DNA from: an uncultured Bacilli bacterium
GTDB lineage: Bacteria > Bacillota_I > Bacilli_A > RF39 > UBA660
DNA length: 64,000 nt
NCBI GenBank assembly: GCA_949025205.1
Contig: CARMXJ010000002.1
Span: 1 to 64,000 of the forward strand
Reading direction: 5' to 3'
Numbering within the stretch: the first letter of the stretch is position 1; each line of letters starts with the position of its first letter. The notes beneath the pieces are model-generated. The model was not told where the DNA came from and did not search any database. It was given only the letters and a program-made list of their open reading frames with translations. The position numbers were made by a program, and so were the translations under genes. Below, piece after piece: positions 33,650 to 42,569 of this stretch.

Positions 33650-33713
33650 GCCAATTTAAAGAGAGACAGCATGCGATTAAGGAAAAAAATATTGGAAGAA
33701 ATATAAAATTGGC
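33650..33713 (+). promoter_or_regulatory. Leader inverted repeat
   Basis: GCCAATTT (33650-33657) pairs perfectly with AAATTGGC (33706-33713), starting at the predicted transcript 5' end and enclosing about 48 bases. It could protect the mRNA end or be a regulatory leader. It matches no riboswitch I know. Confidence 0.4.
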
Positions 33714-33760
33714 TTAATGTAATTAACAATTTTATACAAAAAGAAAGAAAGGTTTAAAAA

Positions 33761-35941
33761 ATGAAAAAAGAAGAAACTCCAAAAAATGTATTTGAAAAAA
33801 AGAATGCTATTAAAAAGGCATTTGCTGGTATAGGTGTTGCAGCTCTTTTATCTTTAGGAGTAATAGCTTGTAATAAATATAATGAAAAAAGAGCAGAAAA
33901 TATTTATACTCCAAGTTTAGAAGACTTAATTGGTGATGTAGAAGATGAAGAACAAATTGTAGTTGTAGATGAACAACCAGTTGAAGAAGAAATAGAAGAA
34001 TTTGCTGAAGAAAAAGAAGAACTAGAAGAAGAAATCGAAAGTGACCATCCATTTGATGCTATTGATTTATCTAATTATGAAGGATATAGTCTTGATGAAG
34101 CTTTAAAATCTATTGGATTAGAACCTACCCCAGAACTTAAAGCAGAACTAGCAGCGTATCTTGAAATAGATCCATATCTTAAAACTGCAGAACAAAATAT
34201 CCGTATTTTACAAAGTCTAGGTGCTACAATAAAAGTTGGTGGCGTTGAAAAAGAAGCTATTAAAAATGAAAATGGAGAATTTGTAGTTGTTCCTATTGAT
34301 GAAGAAAAAAAGAAACAAGAGGGAAATGGAGTTGACTCTGATAATAGGCAAAATGAAGGAGCTTCTAACGAAACTACAACTCCAGAAAATCAAGGACCAG
34401 AAAATAATTCGGAAACTGCCAATAGAGATTCTAATTCATCTAGTGATAGTAGTGATTCATCTTCTAATAATGGCAGTGATGATGAATTTGATAATAATAA
34501 CGGTAATACCAATACTGGTAATAATCAAGGAACTGATAATCCCGGAAATAACAATAACGACAATAATAATGGAAATACCAATACCGATAATAATCAAGGA
34601 ACTGATAATCCAGGAAATAATGATAATAATGACAATACAGAAGAAGAAATTAAGACTTATGTTGAGTTATATCATAAATGGGTTGATAACCAAGATGGTA
34701 CATGTTCTTTAGAATCTATTCAACAATGTAACGAAGATGGAAGTATCAAAACAGTTATTATAAAAACACAAGCTCATGCAATGGGAGAATGGATAACAAA
34801 TGAAGCTGGTACAGAAAAAACAAGAAAATGTGAAAATGATTGTGGATATAAAGAAATAGAAGAAATAAAGAAACCAGAACCAGTGCAACATGAGCATAAT
34901 TATGTATCAGTTCCAGGGTCACAAAGATATGTAAACAACGGAGATGGAACACATTCCTTAGTAGAGAATCAAGAATGTAATGTAGAGGGATGTCCTGAAG
35001 ACGAAAAGATAAAAACAGATGTTGAATTATCAAGAGAGAACCATACAATGGGAGAATGGGTAACAAATGAAGCTGGAACAGAGAAAGAAAGAAAATGTAC
35101 AGCAGAAGGTTGTGGATATAAAGAAACAGAAGAAATAAAGAAACCAGAACCAGTGCAACATGAGCATAATTATGTATCAGTTCCAGGGTCACAAAGATAT
35201 GTAAACAACGGAGATGGAACACATTCCTTAGTAGAGAATCAAGAATGTAATGTAGAGGGATGTCCTGAAGACGAAAAGATAAAAACAGATGTTGAATTAT
35301 CAAGAGAGAACCATACAATGGGAGAATGGGTAACAAATGAAGCTGGAACAGAGAAAGAAAGAAAATGTACAGCAGAAGGTTGTGGATATAAAGAAACAGA
35401 AGAAATAAAGAAACCAGAACATTCTCACATATATGTTGATGTTGAAGGAACAGGACATTATGTAGATAATGGCGATGGAACACATTCTTGGGTGGTAGAT
35501 CAAGTATGTAATGAAGCAGGATGTCCAGAAGATGAAAAATCTAAGAAAGACGTAGTAGTTTCTACTGATGCTCATACACCTACTGATATTAATCAAGCAA
35601 ATGGTAAATATAAAGATGTATGGTGTCCTACTTGTGGAACTTATTTAGAATATGATGTACCTGTTAGTTCAGTTACAGCAACAGTTCATGAAGAAGGACA
35701 TGTTGATCCGGTTCAAGAATCTAAATTTAATGATGCATATTTAGAGGCAATTATAGAAGAAAATAATGTAGCAGAAGATAATTATGATTACCCAGTTTCA
35801 GAGGATATGATGCATTATGATTCAGAAGAACAACCTTTGAATAATGATTATCCTGTATCTGGCGATGGAGATACTCCAGAAAACGAAGAAGAATTAATTC
35901 TAGGACGTAGATTAACACCAAAATCTTATTATAGAGCTTAA
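33761..35941 (+). CDS. Repeat-containing surface lipoprotein, first gene of the fibre locus
   Basis: 726 residues. A hydrophobic N-terminal segment ends in LSLGVIAC, an acceptable lipobox with Cys 37 as lipid site. Then an acidic region (60-95), a helical domain (100-170), an Asn/Asp/Gly-rich spacer (about 190-290) and Cys-containing repeats. Each repeat of about 90 residues has NNGDGTHSLVENQECN, a GCPEDEK segment, HTMGEWVTNEAGTEK and CGYKE. There are one divergent, two identical and one more divergent unit, then a short W-CPTCGTYLEYD unit and an acidic tail. The CxxC-like pairs resemble small zinc or disulphide knuckles. Predicted to be on the outer surface. ATG follows GAAAGGTTT. Function unknown; position suggests an accessory or anchor of the fibre system. 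Confidence 0.75.
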   Translation: MKKEETPKNVFEKKNAIKKAFAGIGVAALLSLGVIACNKYNEKRAENIYTPSLEDLIGDVEDEEQIVVVDEQPVEEEIEEFAEEKEELEEEIESDHPFDAIDLSNYEGYSLDEALKSIGLEPTPELKAELAAYLEIDPYLKTAEQNIRILQSLGATIKVGGVEKEAIKNENGEFVVVPIDEEKKKQEGNGVDSDNRQNEGASNETTTPENQGPENNSETANRDSNSSSDSSDSSSNNGSDDEFDNNNGNTNTGNNQGTDNPGNNNNDNNNGNTNTDNNQGTDNPGNNDNNDNTEEEIKTYVELYHKWVDNQDGTCSLESIQQCNEDGSIKTVIIKTQAHAMGEWITNEAGTEKTRKCENDCGYKEIEEIKKPEPVQHEHNYVSVPGSQRYVNNGDGTHSLVENQECNVEGCPEDEKIKTDVELSRENHTMGEWVTNEAGTEKERKCTAEGCGYKETEEIKKPEPVQHEHNYVSVPGSQRYVNNGDGTHSLVENQECNVEGCPEDEKIKTDVELSRENHTMGEWVTNEAGTEKERKCTAEGCGYKETEEIKKPEHSHIYVDVEGTGHYVDNGDGTHSWVVDQVCNEAGCPEDEKSKKDVVVSTDAHTPTDINQANGKYKDVWCPTCGTYLEYDVPVSSVTATVHEEGHVDPVQESKFNDAYLEAIIEENNVAEDNYDYPVSEDMMHYDSEEQPLNNDYPVSGDGDTPENEEELILGRRLTPKSYYRA
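34858..35420 (+). repeat. Perfect 270-bp tandem duplication inside the lipoprotein gene
   Basis: 34858-35150 equals 35128-35420 base for base, giving two 270-bp (90-codon) units plus 23 bases of a third. Identity at silent positions shows a recent duplication or ongoing homogenisation. Copy number may vary between cells. Confidence 0.92.
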
Positions 35942-35990
35942 TTTCTTCAATAGAATTTATAATTCTTAAAATGAAAGATGGTGAAAAGAA

Positions 35991-36605
35991 ATGAAAAAGG
36001 GCAAAAAATGGTATAAGTCATTTAGTAACTGGCTAATCATTGTGGCTTGTGTCATACTAATACCTGTATTGGTAATGAATATAAGTATTATGTTTCAAGC
36101 AAAAAAGAATGAAAGTGCTGTCCCAAGTATATTCGGATTTAAGCCATTCATTGTTCTATCTGGCTCAATGGAAACAGAAATACATAAAGGTGATATGATT
36201 ATAACCAAAATAGTAGACCCTGCATCACTAGGAGTAGATGATGTCATCGCTTTTAGAGATGCAGAGGATACTGTTACTACACATAGGATTATCGATGTTG
36301 TGGTAGAGGAAGGCCAAACTTACTTTATTACAAAGGGAGATAACAATAGTACCCAAGATAGAAACTTGGTAGAACTAAGTGATGTAGAAGGTTTATATAT
36401 AGGAAGAATTCCTGGGATTGGTTCGATGATGAATAGTTTATCAGAACCAACAACAATTATTATTGTTGTGCTTGGAATTACGATAATATTTGTAATCGGC
36501 TTTACAATTTCTAGTAAGAAACAAAGAGAAGCCGAAAGAAAAGAATTCTTAGAATACAAAAGAATGAAGGAACAACAAGAAAATTCTAAGGAAAATAAAA
36601 AATAA
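35991..36605 (+). CDS. SipW-type signal peptidase I (first of two)
   Basis: 204 residues, family S26 of the ER/archaeal (SipW) class. An N-terminal membrane segment (14-34) precedes FIVLSGSMETEI, where Ser 59 is the nucleophile. TTHRIIDV holds His 98, replacing the Lys used by ordinary bacterial type I peptidases; TKGDNNSTQD follows, and a second membrane segment lies about 153-175. In Bacillus, SipW processes TasA and TapA and is required for matrix assembly. Its placement before the TasA/CalY-like gene indicates dedicated processing of that protein. ATG follows GGTGAAAAGA. It lies 50 bases after the lipoprotein gene. Confidence 0.93.
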   Translation: MKKGKKWYKSFSNWLIIVACVILIPVLVMNISIMFQAKKNESAVPSIFGFKPFIVLSGSMETEIHKGDMIITKIVDPASLGVDDVIAFRDAEDTVTTHRIIDVVVEEGQTYFITKGDNNSTQDRNLVELSDVEGLYIGRIPGIGSMMNSLSEPTTIIIVVLGITIIFVIGFTISSKKQREAERKEFLEYKRMKEQQENSKENKK

Positions 36606-36703
36606 GTCCTAAAGACTTAAGTAAATTCGGTAAATGGCCTTATAGGCATTTACATAGATGTGGAAGTAACATAACTTCCTGTCGCATAACAGATAAGTTA
36701 TGC
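36604..36703 (+). promoter_or_regulatory. Four consecutive hairpins before the TasA-like gene
   Basis: AAGTC/GACTT (36604-36618), GTAAATG.CC/GGCATTTAC (36630-36653), GGAAGT/ACTTCC (36662-36679) and GCATAAC/GTTATGC (36684-36703) follow each other in 100 bases, none with a T-run. Such arrays can act as mRNA processing or stabilising elements, which would raise the amount of the downstream structural protein over the peptidase. No promoter is seen in the interval. Confidence 0.5.
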
Positions 36704-36742
36704 AATATAAAAAGAATTACTTAGGAGGGGAGGTGAAAAAGA

Positions 36743-37777
36743 ATGAAAAAGAGAACAATGGTACTAGGTGGTTTATTAATGGCAGTTGCTATTACTGGTT
36801 ATTCAGTAAGTGGAACTTATGCTAAATACATTTCTGGTATTGATGAAACTGATGAAGCAAGAGTTGCTAAATGGTCTTTCGGAGAAGGATTAAATGAAGC
36901 GGGTGTTGCAGATTTATTCAAATCATCTTATACACTTAAGAAAGATGGATGTACTGGAACTAAATGTGATTACACTTATGTTGTATCAAGCGATACTTCT
37001 GATGTTATTGCTCCAGGAACAAATGGTGAATATACATTCGAAATTAATGGTGAAATGGAAACAAATTACATTTTAAATATTGCTATTGATGGTGATAATA
37101 CTTATAATACTGTAACATTAACAAATGGTGAAATACTTTCAGCTAGTGATTTAGGTTCTTTAAATGCTAGCGACATTGCTTATAATCCATTACGTTTTAG
37201 ATTATATAAACATAATATTGATTCAACAACTGGTACAGATAATACTACTGATACTGATAAAGGTTATTGGTTAACTTATGATGAGTTTATCGCTGCTTTC
37301 AAGAAAATGTTCAATCCAGGAACAACTACTACATCATCTAAGAAAGTTAACAATCCATTATATGTACAAGCGGCCAATAATAATATTGATTTAGGAACTT
37401 ATACTATTGAATGGGCATGGTCATTTGATTATGCTGATTTAGCAGCTAACTATAATGCATCAACATCAACTAAAACTCAAGATGCAGTTATAGCTAATGC
37501 ACATGCAGCTCAAATAGGAATTGGTTCATTAACTACTTCAAAGAAAGTAGAAGCTTATACTGCAACTATTAATAAATATGATACTTTATTAGGTAACTCA
37601 ATTATTGATGGTGTAAAAACATACAATGGTATGTCAGATGCTACTACTACAGCTGCAAAGAAGAAAGAAGAATATAAGAAGTCTGGTGCATATAAAAACG
37701 TTAGCTTAAATGTTAACATTAGTGCTACACAAACTACTTGTGAAGCAGGTACATTAGTTAGTGATTGTACTAAATAA
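36743..37777 (+). CDS. TasA/CalY-like fibre protein with SipW-dependent signal (major)
   Basis: 344 residues. The signal segment (6-24) ends GTYAKYISGIDETDEARVAKW, the typical SipW-dependent cleavage region in which an aromatic KY(I/V)S block and a D..AR.AKW strand follow the hydrophobic core. A beta-rich body contains a CTGTKC pair, IAPGTNGEYTFEINGEMETNY, and the late YTIEWAWSFDY strand, all characteristic of TasA/camelysin-type proteins. Such proteins polymerise into cell-surface fibres or are matrix proteins. AGGAGGGGAGGTG, almost a double ribosome site, precedes the ATG and suggests high expression. Codons are simple and biased, consistent with an abundant product. A two-Cys C-terminus (TTCEAGTLVSDC) may form a disulphide. 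Confidence 0.85.
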   Translation: MKKRTMVLGGLLMAVAITGYSVSGTYAKYISGIDETDEARVAKWSFGEGLNEAGVADLFKSSYTLKKDGCTGTKCDYTYVVSSDTSDVIAPGTNGEYTFEINGEMETNYILNIAIDGDNTYNTVTLTNGEILSASDLGSLNASDIAYNPLRFRLYKHNIDSTTGTDNTTDTDKGYWLTYDEFIAAFKKMFNPGTTTTSSKKVNNPLYVQAANNNIDLGTYTIEWAWSFDYADLAANYNASTSTKTQDAVIANAHAAQIGIGSLTTSKKVEAYTATINKYDTLLGNSIIDGVKTYNGMSDATTTAAKKKEEYKKSGAYKNVSLNVNISATQTTCEAGTLVSDCTK

Positions 37778-37794
37778 TGAATGTAAATTAACTA

Positions 37795-37846
37795 GGAAGT
37801 TTAATTTAACTTCCAAATAAGCCTATGATAGTTCGTAGGTTTATTT
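37795..37846 (+). promoter_or_regulatory. Two hairpins after the TasA-like gene
   Basis: GGAAGTT/AACTTCC (37795-37814) is directly followed by AAATAAGCCTA/TAGGTTTATTT (37815-37846). There is no T-run, so partial termination or 3'-end protection is more likely than full stop. The first resembles the GGAAGT/ACTTCC hairpin upstream of the same gene. Confidence 0.5.
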
Positions 37847-37882
37847 GAAAATTAAATTGTATGGCAAAGGAGGGGTACAGAT

Positions 37883-40800
37883 ATGGACGATGATTATAAT
37901 ATTAATTATAAAAAGCAAAATGATGAAGACAAAAAGCGTAGAAGAATCATTATCTACATTATCATTATTATTATTATATTGCTTTCTTTAATCACAAGTT
38001 GTAGCTGTACATCAAAGTTCTTTGGCAAAATTGGAGATTTATTTCGAAATGAAGGACAATATACAATTGATAAAGATTCAGATAACCACGAAGTGATTAA
38101 AAATCAAGAATTAAAATTTGATACCGATTATGTAGAAATGTCTTTAAGTGATACAAATACCAAAATTGGATTTAGTTATACTAATATTAATCCAAAAGGA
38201 TTTACTTGTTCGACAAGTGATGCAGAAATTGCTACTTGTTATGTAATTAACAATTATGTCGTTGTAATTCCTAAAAAGATTGGGGAAGTTACTATCTACT
38301 TACAAACGACAACCAATGGTAAAGTGTATGAAGCAACTACTCAAGTATCTATTTTAGATATTACAAGAGCAATTGAACTTGAAAGTGTTAGTGGAACAAT
38401 CAATTTAAATAAAACAAAAGAAAAAGAAGTAGTGTACAGGCTTATTGGTCTTGTTGGAGAAGTAAGTTTAACAATAAGTGATGAGAGCGTTGCAACAGCA
38501 GTAGCGCAAGATGGTATTTTAAAAATCACTGGATTAAAAGTAGGTACTGCAACAATTACTTTATCCATTACTTATAATGACCGAGTTTATACAAATACAT
38601 ACACAATAAATGTTACAAAAGGTACTATTTCAACCGATACCACAAAACCCGGAGGTTCTACAACAACTCCAGGAGAAGAAAATCCTAGTACGCCAAGTGT
38701 AGACCAAAAAGAAAGTGACAGCTCTCTTAGAAGTTTAACAACAAATAAAGGGACATTAACACCAAACTTTACAAGTAATCAAAAGTACTATGAAATTGGA
38801 GTTGGCTTTTGGACATGGAGAATCAGTTTAAAAGCACAACCAACAAGTACGAAAGCCAAACTTACTTATACCTTTAATGGACAAACAGTAGATTCACTGG
38901 ATAGATTAAAACTAAATACTGGGGATAATGTTGTTGTTATTACAGTAACATCAGAAGATGGAAGACATAAAAGTGTTTATACAGTTGTCATTAATAGAGC
39001 AAAATCAAGTCAAAATTACTTAAAGAGTTTAACAACAAGTGCGGGTGATATTGGATTTGATAAAAACAAGCTTATCTATGATGTAGTTGTGGATAACGAT
39101 GTAAATAGCATCGATTTAACGGCTATTCCAAAGAGTAAGAAAGCAACATTAACATATACGTTTAATGGAGTTGTAGTAACTTCTTTAAATGATTTAAAAT
39201 TAAAAGAAGGATTAAATGTAGTTAAAATAACAGTAACAGCAGAAAATGGTAGTACAAGAGTTTATACTGTAAATATAACTCGTAAGAATAATAGTGGTGT
39301 GATTGAGGATGATAGTTTACTTAAGAATTTAACGATTTCTAAGGGGACTTTAAATTTTGACCCTTATATCAAAGATTATTTAGTGGGAGTAACTTATGAT
39401 GTAGATAAAGTAGTGTTAAGTGCTACAACAAATAATGAAAATGCTGTAGTTACTTATACTTATGGTAATACAACGATAAAAGGAAAAGATTGTGAATTGC
39501 CTTTACAAGTAGGAGACAATAAAGTGGTTGTTACTGTAACAGTAGGAAGTAAAACAAGCCAATATACAGTGATTGTAAATAGAGCAAAAGAAAGTGGAGA
39601 TAGTGCTCTTAAAAGTTTAACAACAAGTGTTGGGATATTAAAACCAGTGTTTGCAGAAGATACCCTTTCTTATGATGTATTTGTGGGTGCTAGTACAGAT
39701 AAGATAACTTTAACAGCTGAACCAAAAGATGAAAGAGCAAAACTTGCCTTTACACTTAACGGAAAAACAGTGGATAATTTAAAAGATTTAGAATTAAAAC
39801 CTGGAAAAAACAAGGTTACGATTACAGTAACGGCTCCAGATGGTACTTCTAGAACATATGAAGTTATCATTTATAGAGATGATGATGAATCTAAATCAAA
39901 TATTAGTACTTTAGATAGTATTACAATAGATGGTAATTTAATACCAGATTTTAAATCAAATGAAACAAATTATATAGTAAAAACAAATGAATCCCTTATT
40001 TCTTTTGAAGCACAAAAAACAGACCCAAAATCAACTGCAGAGTATACTTATAATGGAAAACCAATTACAGAAGAAGAATTAAAGAATTTAAATTTAAAAC
40101 TAGGAGATAACATTATAACAATTACCGTTACGGCTGAAAATGGTATTGATAGTACCGTTTATACAGTCAATATAATTAAAACAGAGGATGTTACAGAGCC
40201 TATTTATAAAATTGATATTTTAGATACTCTAAATCCGCATTACTTAGAAGAAGCACCATTTGTTATTTACTATACAGTAAGTGATGAAGAAGGAAATCCA
40301 GTAAGTGATGTTGATAAGATTAAAGTGACTTTCAGCGATTTATTTACGGTAAGTATTCAAAAAACAGATATACCTGGACAAGGAAGAATCATTCTAACCC
40401 CTAAAAATGTCGATTTAAGTTCGATTATGGGTAAAGAACTCACTCTAACAGCACAATATAAAGATAAAACGGATGCAACAACTTTAGTATTTGATTGTAA
40501 GGATTATGTATTATATACCTATAAGAGTATGTATACAATTAGTTCTACGATGAAAGATTGGAATCTAGTTTTAAATACCAACTTCTTTACAGATATCGTT
40601 ACTTCAAAAAATATAACAAATGGAGTACATTATGAAAGTACAAATCCAAACTTTTATATAGAAGCAACAACAGATAGTGATTTAATCACTTTAGGAAAAG
40701 GGGATTTAAGTTCCATAAATTCTTTAACTGTCAAAGTAAAACCAGTGCAAGATGATGCTGGAGAAGCTGTTGTTCATATTAAAGGTTACTATTATGGAAA

Positions 40801-41719
40801 ATTCATTGAATTTGATGTTCTTCTTAAAATTACAAAAGACTATGTTGTCACGATTGATGCGATGGATGGTTATTTCGATGCTTTGACAACTAAGTTTGAA
40901 TTTATTATTCCAGCAGGTGGGTCTTTAGATTTAGCGAAATATAAACCAACAAAAGTGGATAAAGAAAATTGTATTTACTACGAACTTGATTATTATAAAG
41001 ATGATTCAAATAACGTTTATAAAGATTTTACAAATCCACTAGTAATTAACGATAATCTAAACTTATATGCTGTTTATAAAGAAACAGAAAATAGAGAAGA
41101 TGTTTCGGGAACTTCTTTAAGATATTACTTAAAGGATATTGATTTATTCTATAACGATGCATATTTTAAAGAATATGGAGAAGAAAAAGTAATTTATCCA
41201 GGAGCTAAAGGTTCTTATGTTGTTACTCTAACAAACAATATTGCCGATGAAATCAAAATCAAAGGAATTACATTAGAAGAAGAAACTATCTGTATAGAAG
41301 ATGGCGATGTAAATGGATGTTTAAATATGGGATATGTGATTCGACAAACTTATCCAAAACAAGATTACTATTATGGAACTGCCACTCAGTTTGCTATCTT
41401 AAACAAAGATGCAGAAGCTGGTTCTTATAGAAATTTAGACAATTCTTATCATGTAAAAAATATTGCTTTAAGTGGTGATAAAATCATTGATTTGAAAAGA
41501 GGAGAATCGATTGAATTATCCATTGTTTGGGAATGGGCATATGAAACTTATATTACAGATGCATCTGGTAAACAAGTAGTAGATAAACAAAATGATGCAT
41601 TAGATACTGCGATTGGTTCTTTCGTTGCTAAAAGTAAAACAAATAAAAGCATTAACGATAAATACCGGTTCTTATTAAGTTTTGAATATGACATTATAGA
41701 CAATGTCTGCGAGAAGTAG
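37883..41719 (+). CDS. Giant multi-domain adhesin with TasA-like C-terminal domain
   Basis: 1278 residues. A charged cytoplasmic start is followed by a membrane segment (24-43, IIIYIIIIIIILLSLITSCSC), either an anchor or an atypical lipobox ITSC. Then two Ig-like bacterial (Big_2) domains (about 70-250), a Thr/Pro linker, five cadherin-like beta-sandwich repeats (about 275-765; each with SLTTS.G.L.P.F, Y.V.V, LTYTFNG..V..L.DL.L..G.N.V.ITVT..DG and YTV.I.R), a further beta region, a Listeria-Bacteroides-like repeat (about 990-1070, YYELDYYKDDSN) and a final 200 residues with PGAKGSYVVTLTNN, SIVWEWAYETY and DALDTAIGSF, matching the TasA/CalY-type domain of the preceding protein. AAGGAGGGG precedes the ATG. 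It could tether or cap the fibre. Confidence 0.8.
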   Translation: MDDDYNINYKKQNDEDKKRRRIIIYIIIIIIILLSLITSCSCTSKFFGKIGDLFRNEGQYTIDKDSDNHEVIKNQELKFDTDYVEMSLSDTNTKIGFSYTNINPKGFTCSTSDAEIATCYVINNYVVVIPKKIGEVTIYLQTTTNGKVYEATTQVSILDITRAIELESVSGTINLNKTKEKEVVYRLIGLVGEVSLTISDESVATAVAQDGILKITGLKVGTATITLSITYNDRVYTNTYTINVTKGTISTDTTKPGGSTTTPGEENPSTPSVDQKESDSSLRSLTTNKGTLTPNFTSNQKYYEIGVGFWTWRISLKAQPTSTKAKLTYTFNGQTVDSLDRLKLNTGDNVVVITVTSEDGRHKSVYTVVINRAKSSQNYLKSLTTSAGDIGFDKNKLIYDVVVDNDVNSIDLTAIPKSKKATLTYTFNGVVVTSLNDLKLKEGLNVVKITVTAENGSTRVYTVNITRKNNSGVIEDDSLLKNLTISKGTLNFDPYIKDYLVGVTYDVDKVVLSATTNNENAVVTYTYGNTTIKGKDCELPLQVGDNKVVVTVTVGSKTSQYTVIVNRAKESGDSALKSLTTSVGILKPVFAEDTLSYDVFVGASTDKITLTAEPKDERAKLAFTLNGKTVDNLKDLELKPGKNKVTITVTAPDGTSRTYEVIIYRDDDESKSNISTLDSITIDGNLIPDFKSNETNYIVKTNESLISFEAQKTDPKSTAEYTYNGKPITEEELKNLNLKLGDNIITITVTAENGIDSTVYTVNIIKTEDVTEPIYKIDILDTLNPHYLEEAPFVIYYTVSDEEGNPVSDVDKIKVTFSDLFTVSIQKTDIPGQGRIILTPKNVDLSSIMGKELTLTAQYKDKTDATTLVFDCKDYVLYTYKSMYTISSTMKDWNLVLNTNFFTDIVTSKNITNGVHYESTNPNFYIEATTDSDLITLGKGDLSSINSLTVKVKPVQDDAGEAVVHIKGYYYGKFIEFDVLLKITKDYVVTIDAMDGYFDALTTKFEFIIPAGGSLDLAKYKPTKVDKENCIYYELDYYKDDSNNVYKDFTNPLVINDNLNLYAVYKETENREDVSGTSLRYYLKDIDLFYNDAYFKEYGEEKVIYPGAKGSYVVTLTNNIADEIKIKGITLEEETICIEDGDVNGCLNMGYVIRQTYPKQDYYYGTATQFAILNKDAEAGSYRNLDNSYHVKNIALSGDKIIDLKRGESIELSIVWEWAYETYITDASGKQVVDKQNDALDTAIGSFVAKSKTNKSINDKYRFLLSFEYDIIDNVCEK

Positions 41720-41731
41720 AGGGGTTAACAA

Positions 41732-42559
41732 ATGAAAATAATAAAAAGGATATTTATTACAATTCTTACACTTCTTTTGGTGCTAGTCTTCTTGTTTAAT
41801 GCTTATACATTTTACTCAGTAAAGGTGTTAGGCAAGGATTTAGCAACCATTAATGGCTATGCCGTTTTAGAAGTCGTCTCTGGTTCAATGGAACCAACTA
41901 TCCACATTGGAGATATGATAATCATTAACACCAAAGAAACGAATTTCAAGGAAAATGATATCGTAACTTTCTATGATGTAAATGGTTCCTTTGTAACCCA
42001 TAGAATTCTTTCTATCGAAGGAGAAGAAATGGTGACCAAAGGAGACTATAACAACACGGTAGATGAGGCGATGCCTCTATCAAATATAGTTGGAAAATTT
42101 GTGTTCCGTTTAAATGGTACCGGAAAATTAATCGCTGCCTTTAAAAAGCCATTTGTTATGGTAATGGTTCTTGTAATTGGCATTATGGTTTGTTTCTTAA
42201 TTAGTACCGATAAAGATGGAAAACCAATTCTTTCAGAAGAAGAAAAAGAATTTAGAGAATTTCAAAAAAAGAAATTAAATTCCTCTAAAGATGAAAAAGT
42301 AATAAATAAAAAAGATACTAGTGTAAAAGAAAAAGAAAAGAAAAAAGATACTGTTTTAGAAAAAGGTAAAACAGAAGAACCAAAAGAAAAAACAACAAAG
42401 AATAAAAGTTCTGTGAACAAAAAAGAGTCTCCAGATGCAAAAACAACTCGTACTGTAAATAAAAAAACGAGTGAAAATACAAAAGAAAAAAATAAAACAG
42501 TACCTGAAAAAAACAAAAATAAAATGACAAATAAAAAAAAGAAGAAAAAGAAAAAGTAG
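41732..42559 (+). CDS. SipW-type signal peptidase I (second) with Lys-rich tail
   Basis: 275 residues. Membrane segment 8-28, then VLEVVSGSMEPTIHIGD with nucleophile Ser 52, FVTHRILSIEG with His 90, and VTKGDYNNTVDEAMP. A second membrane segment (about 136-157) is followed by a roughly 110-residue cytoplasmic tail made almost only of Lys, Glu, Thr, Asn and Ser and ending in nine Lys. The first peptidase of the locus has only a short tail. The gene lies twelve bases after the adhesin stop and ten before the second TasA-like gene, so it probably serves that protein. ATG follows GAGGGG. Confidence 0.93.
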   Translation: MKIIKRIFITILTLLLVLVFLFNAYTFYSVKVLGKDLATINGYAVLEVVSGSMEPTIHIGDMIIINTKETNFKENDIVTFYDVNGSFVTHRILSIEGEEMVTKGDYNNTVDEAMPLSNIVGKFVFRLNGTGKLIAAFKKPFVMVMVLVIGIMVCFLISTDKDGKPILSEEEKEFREFQKKKLNSSKDEKVINKKDTSVKEKEKKKDTVLEKGKTEEPKEKTTKNKSSVNKKESPDAKTTRTVNKKTSENTKEKNKTVPEKNKNKMTNKKKKKKKK

Positions 42560-42569
42560 GTGAAAACAA

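Noticed and set aside
33650..33713. c-di-GMP or other known riboswitch upstream of the fibre locus
   Set aside because: The conserved core of the known classes is not present; only an inverted repeat can be supported.
34758..35483. Long minus-strand ORF opposite the lipoprotein repeats
   Set aside because: It is a mirror of the repeat coding sequence, has no ribosome site and a low-complexity Leu/His product.
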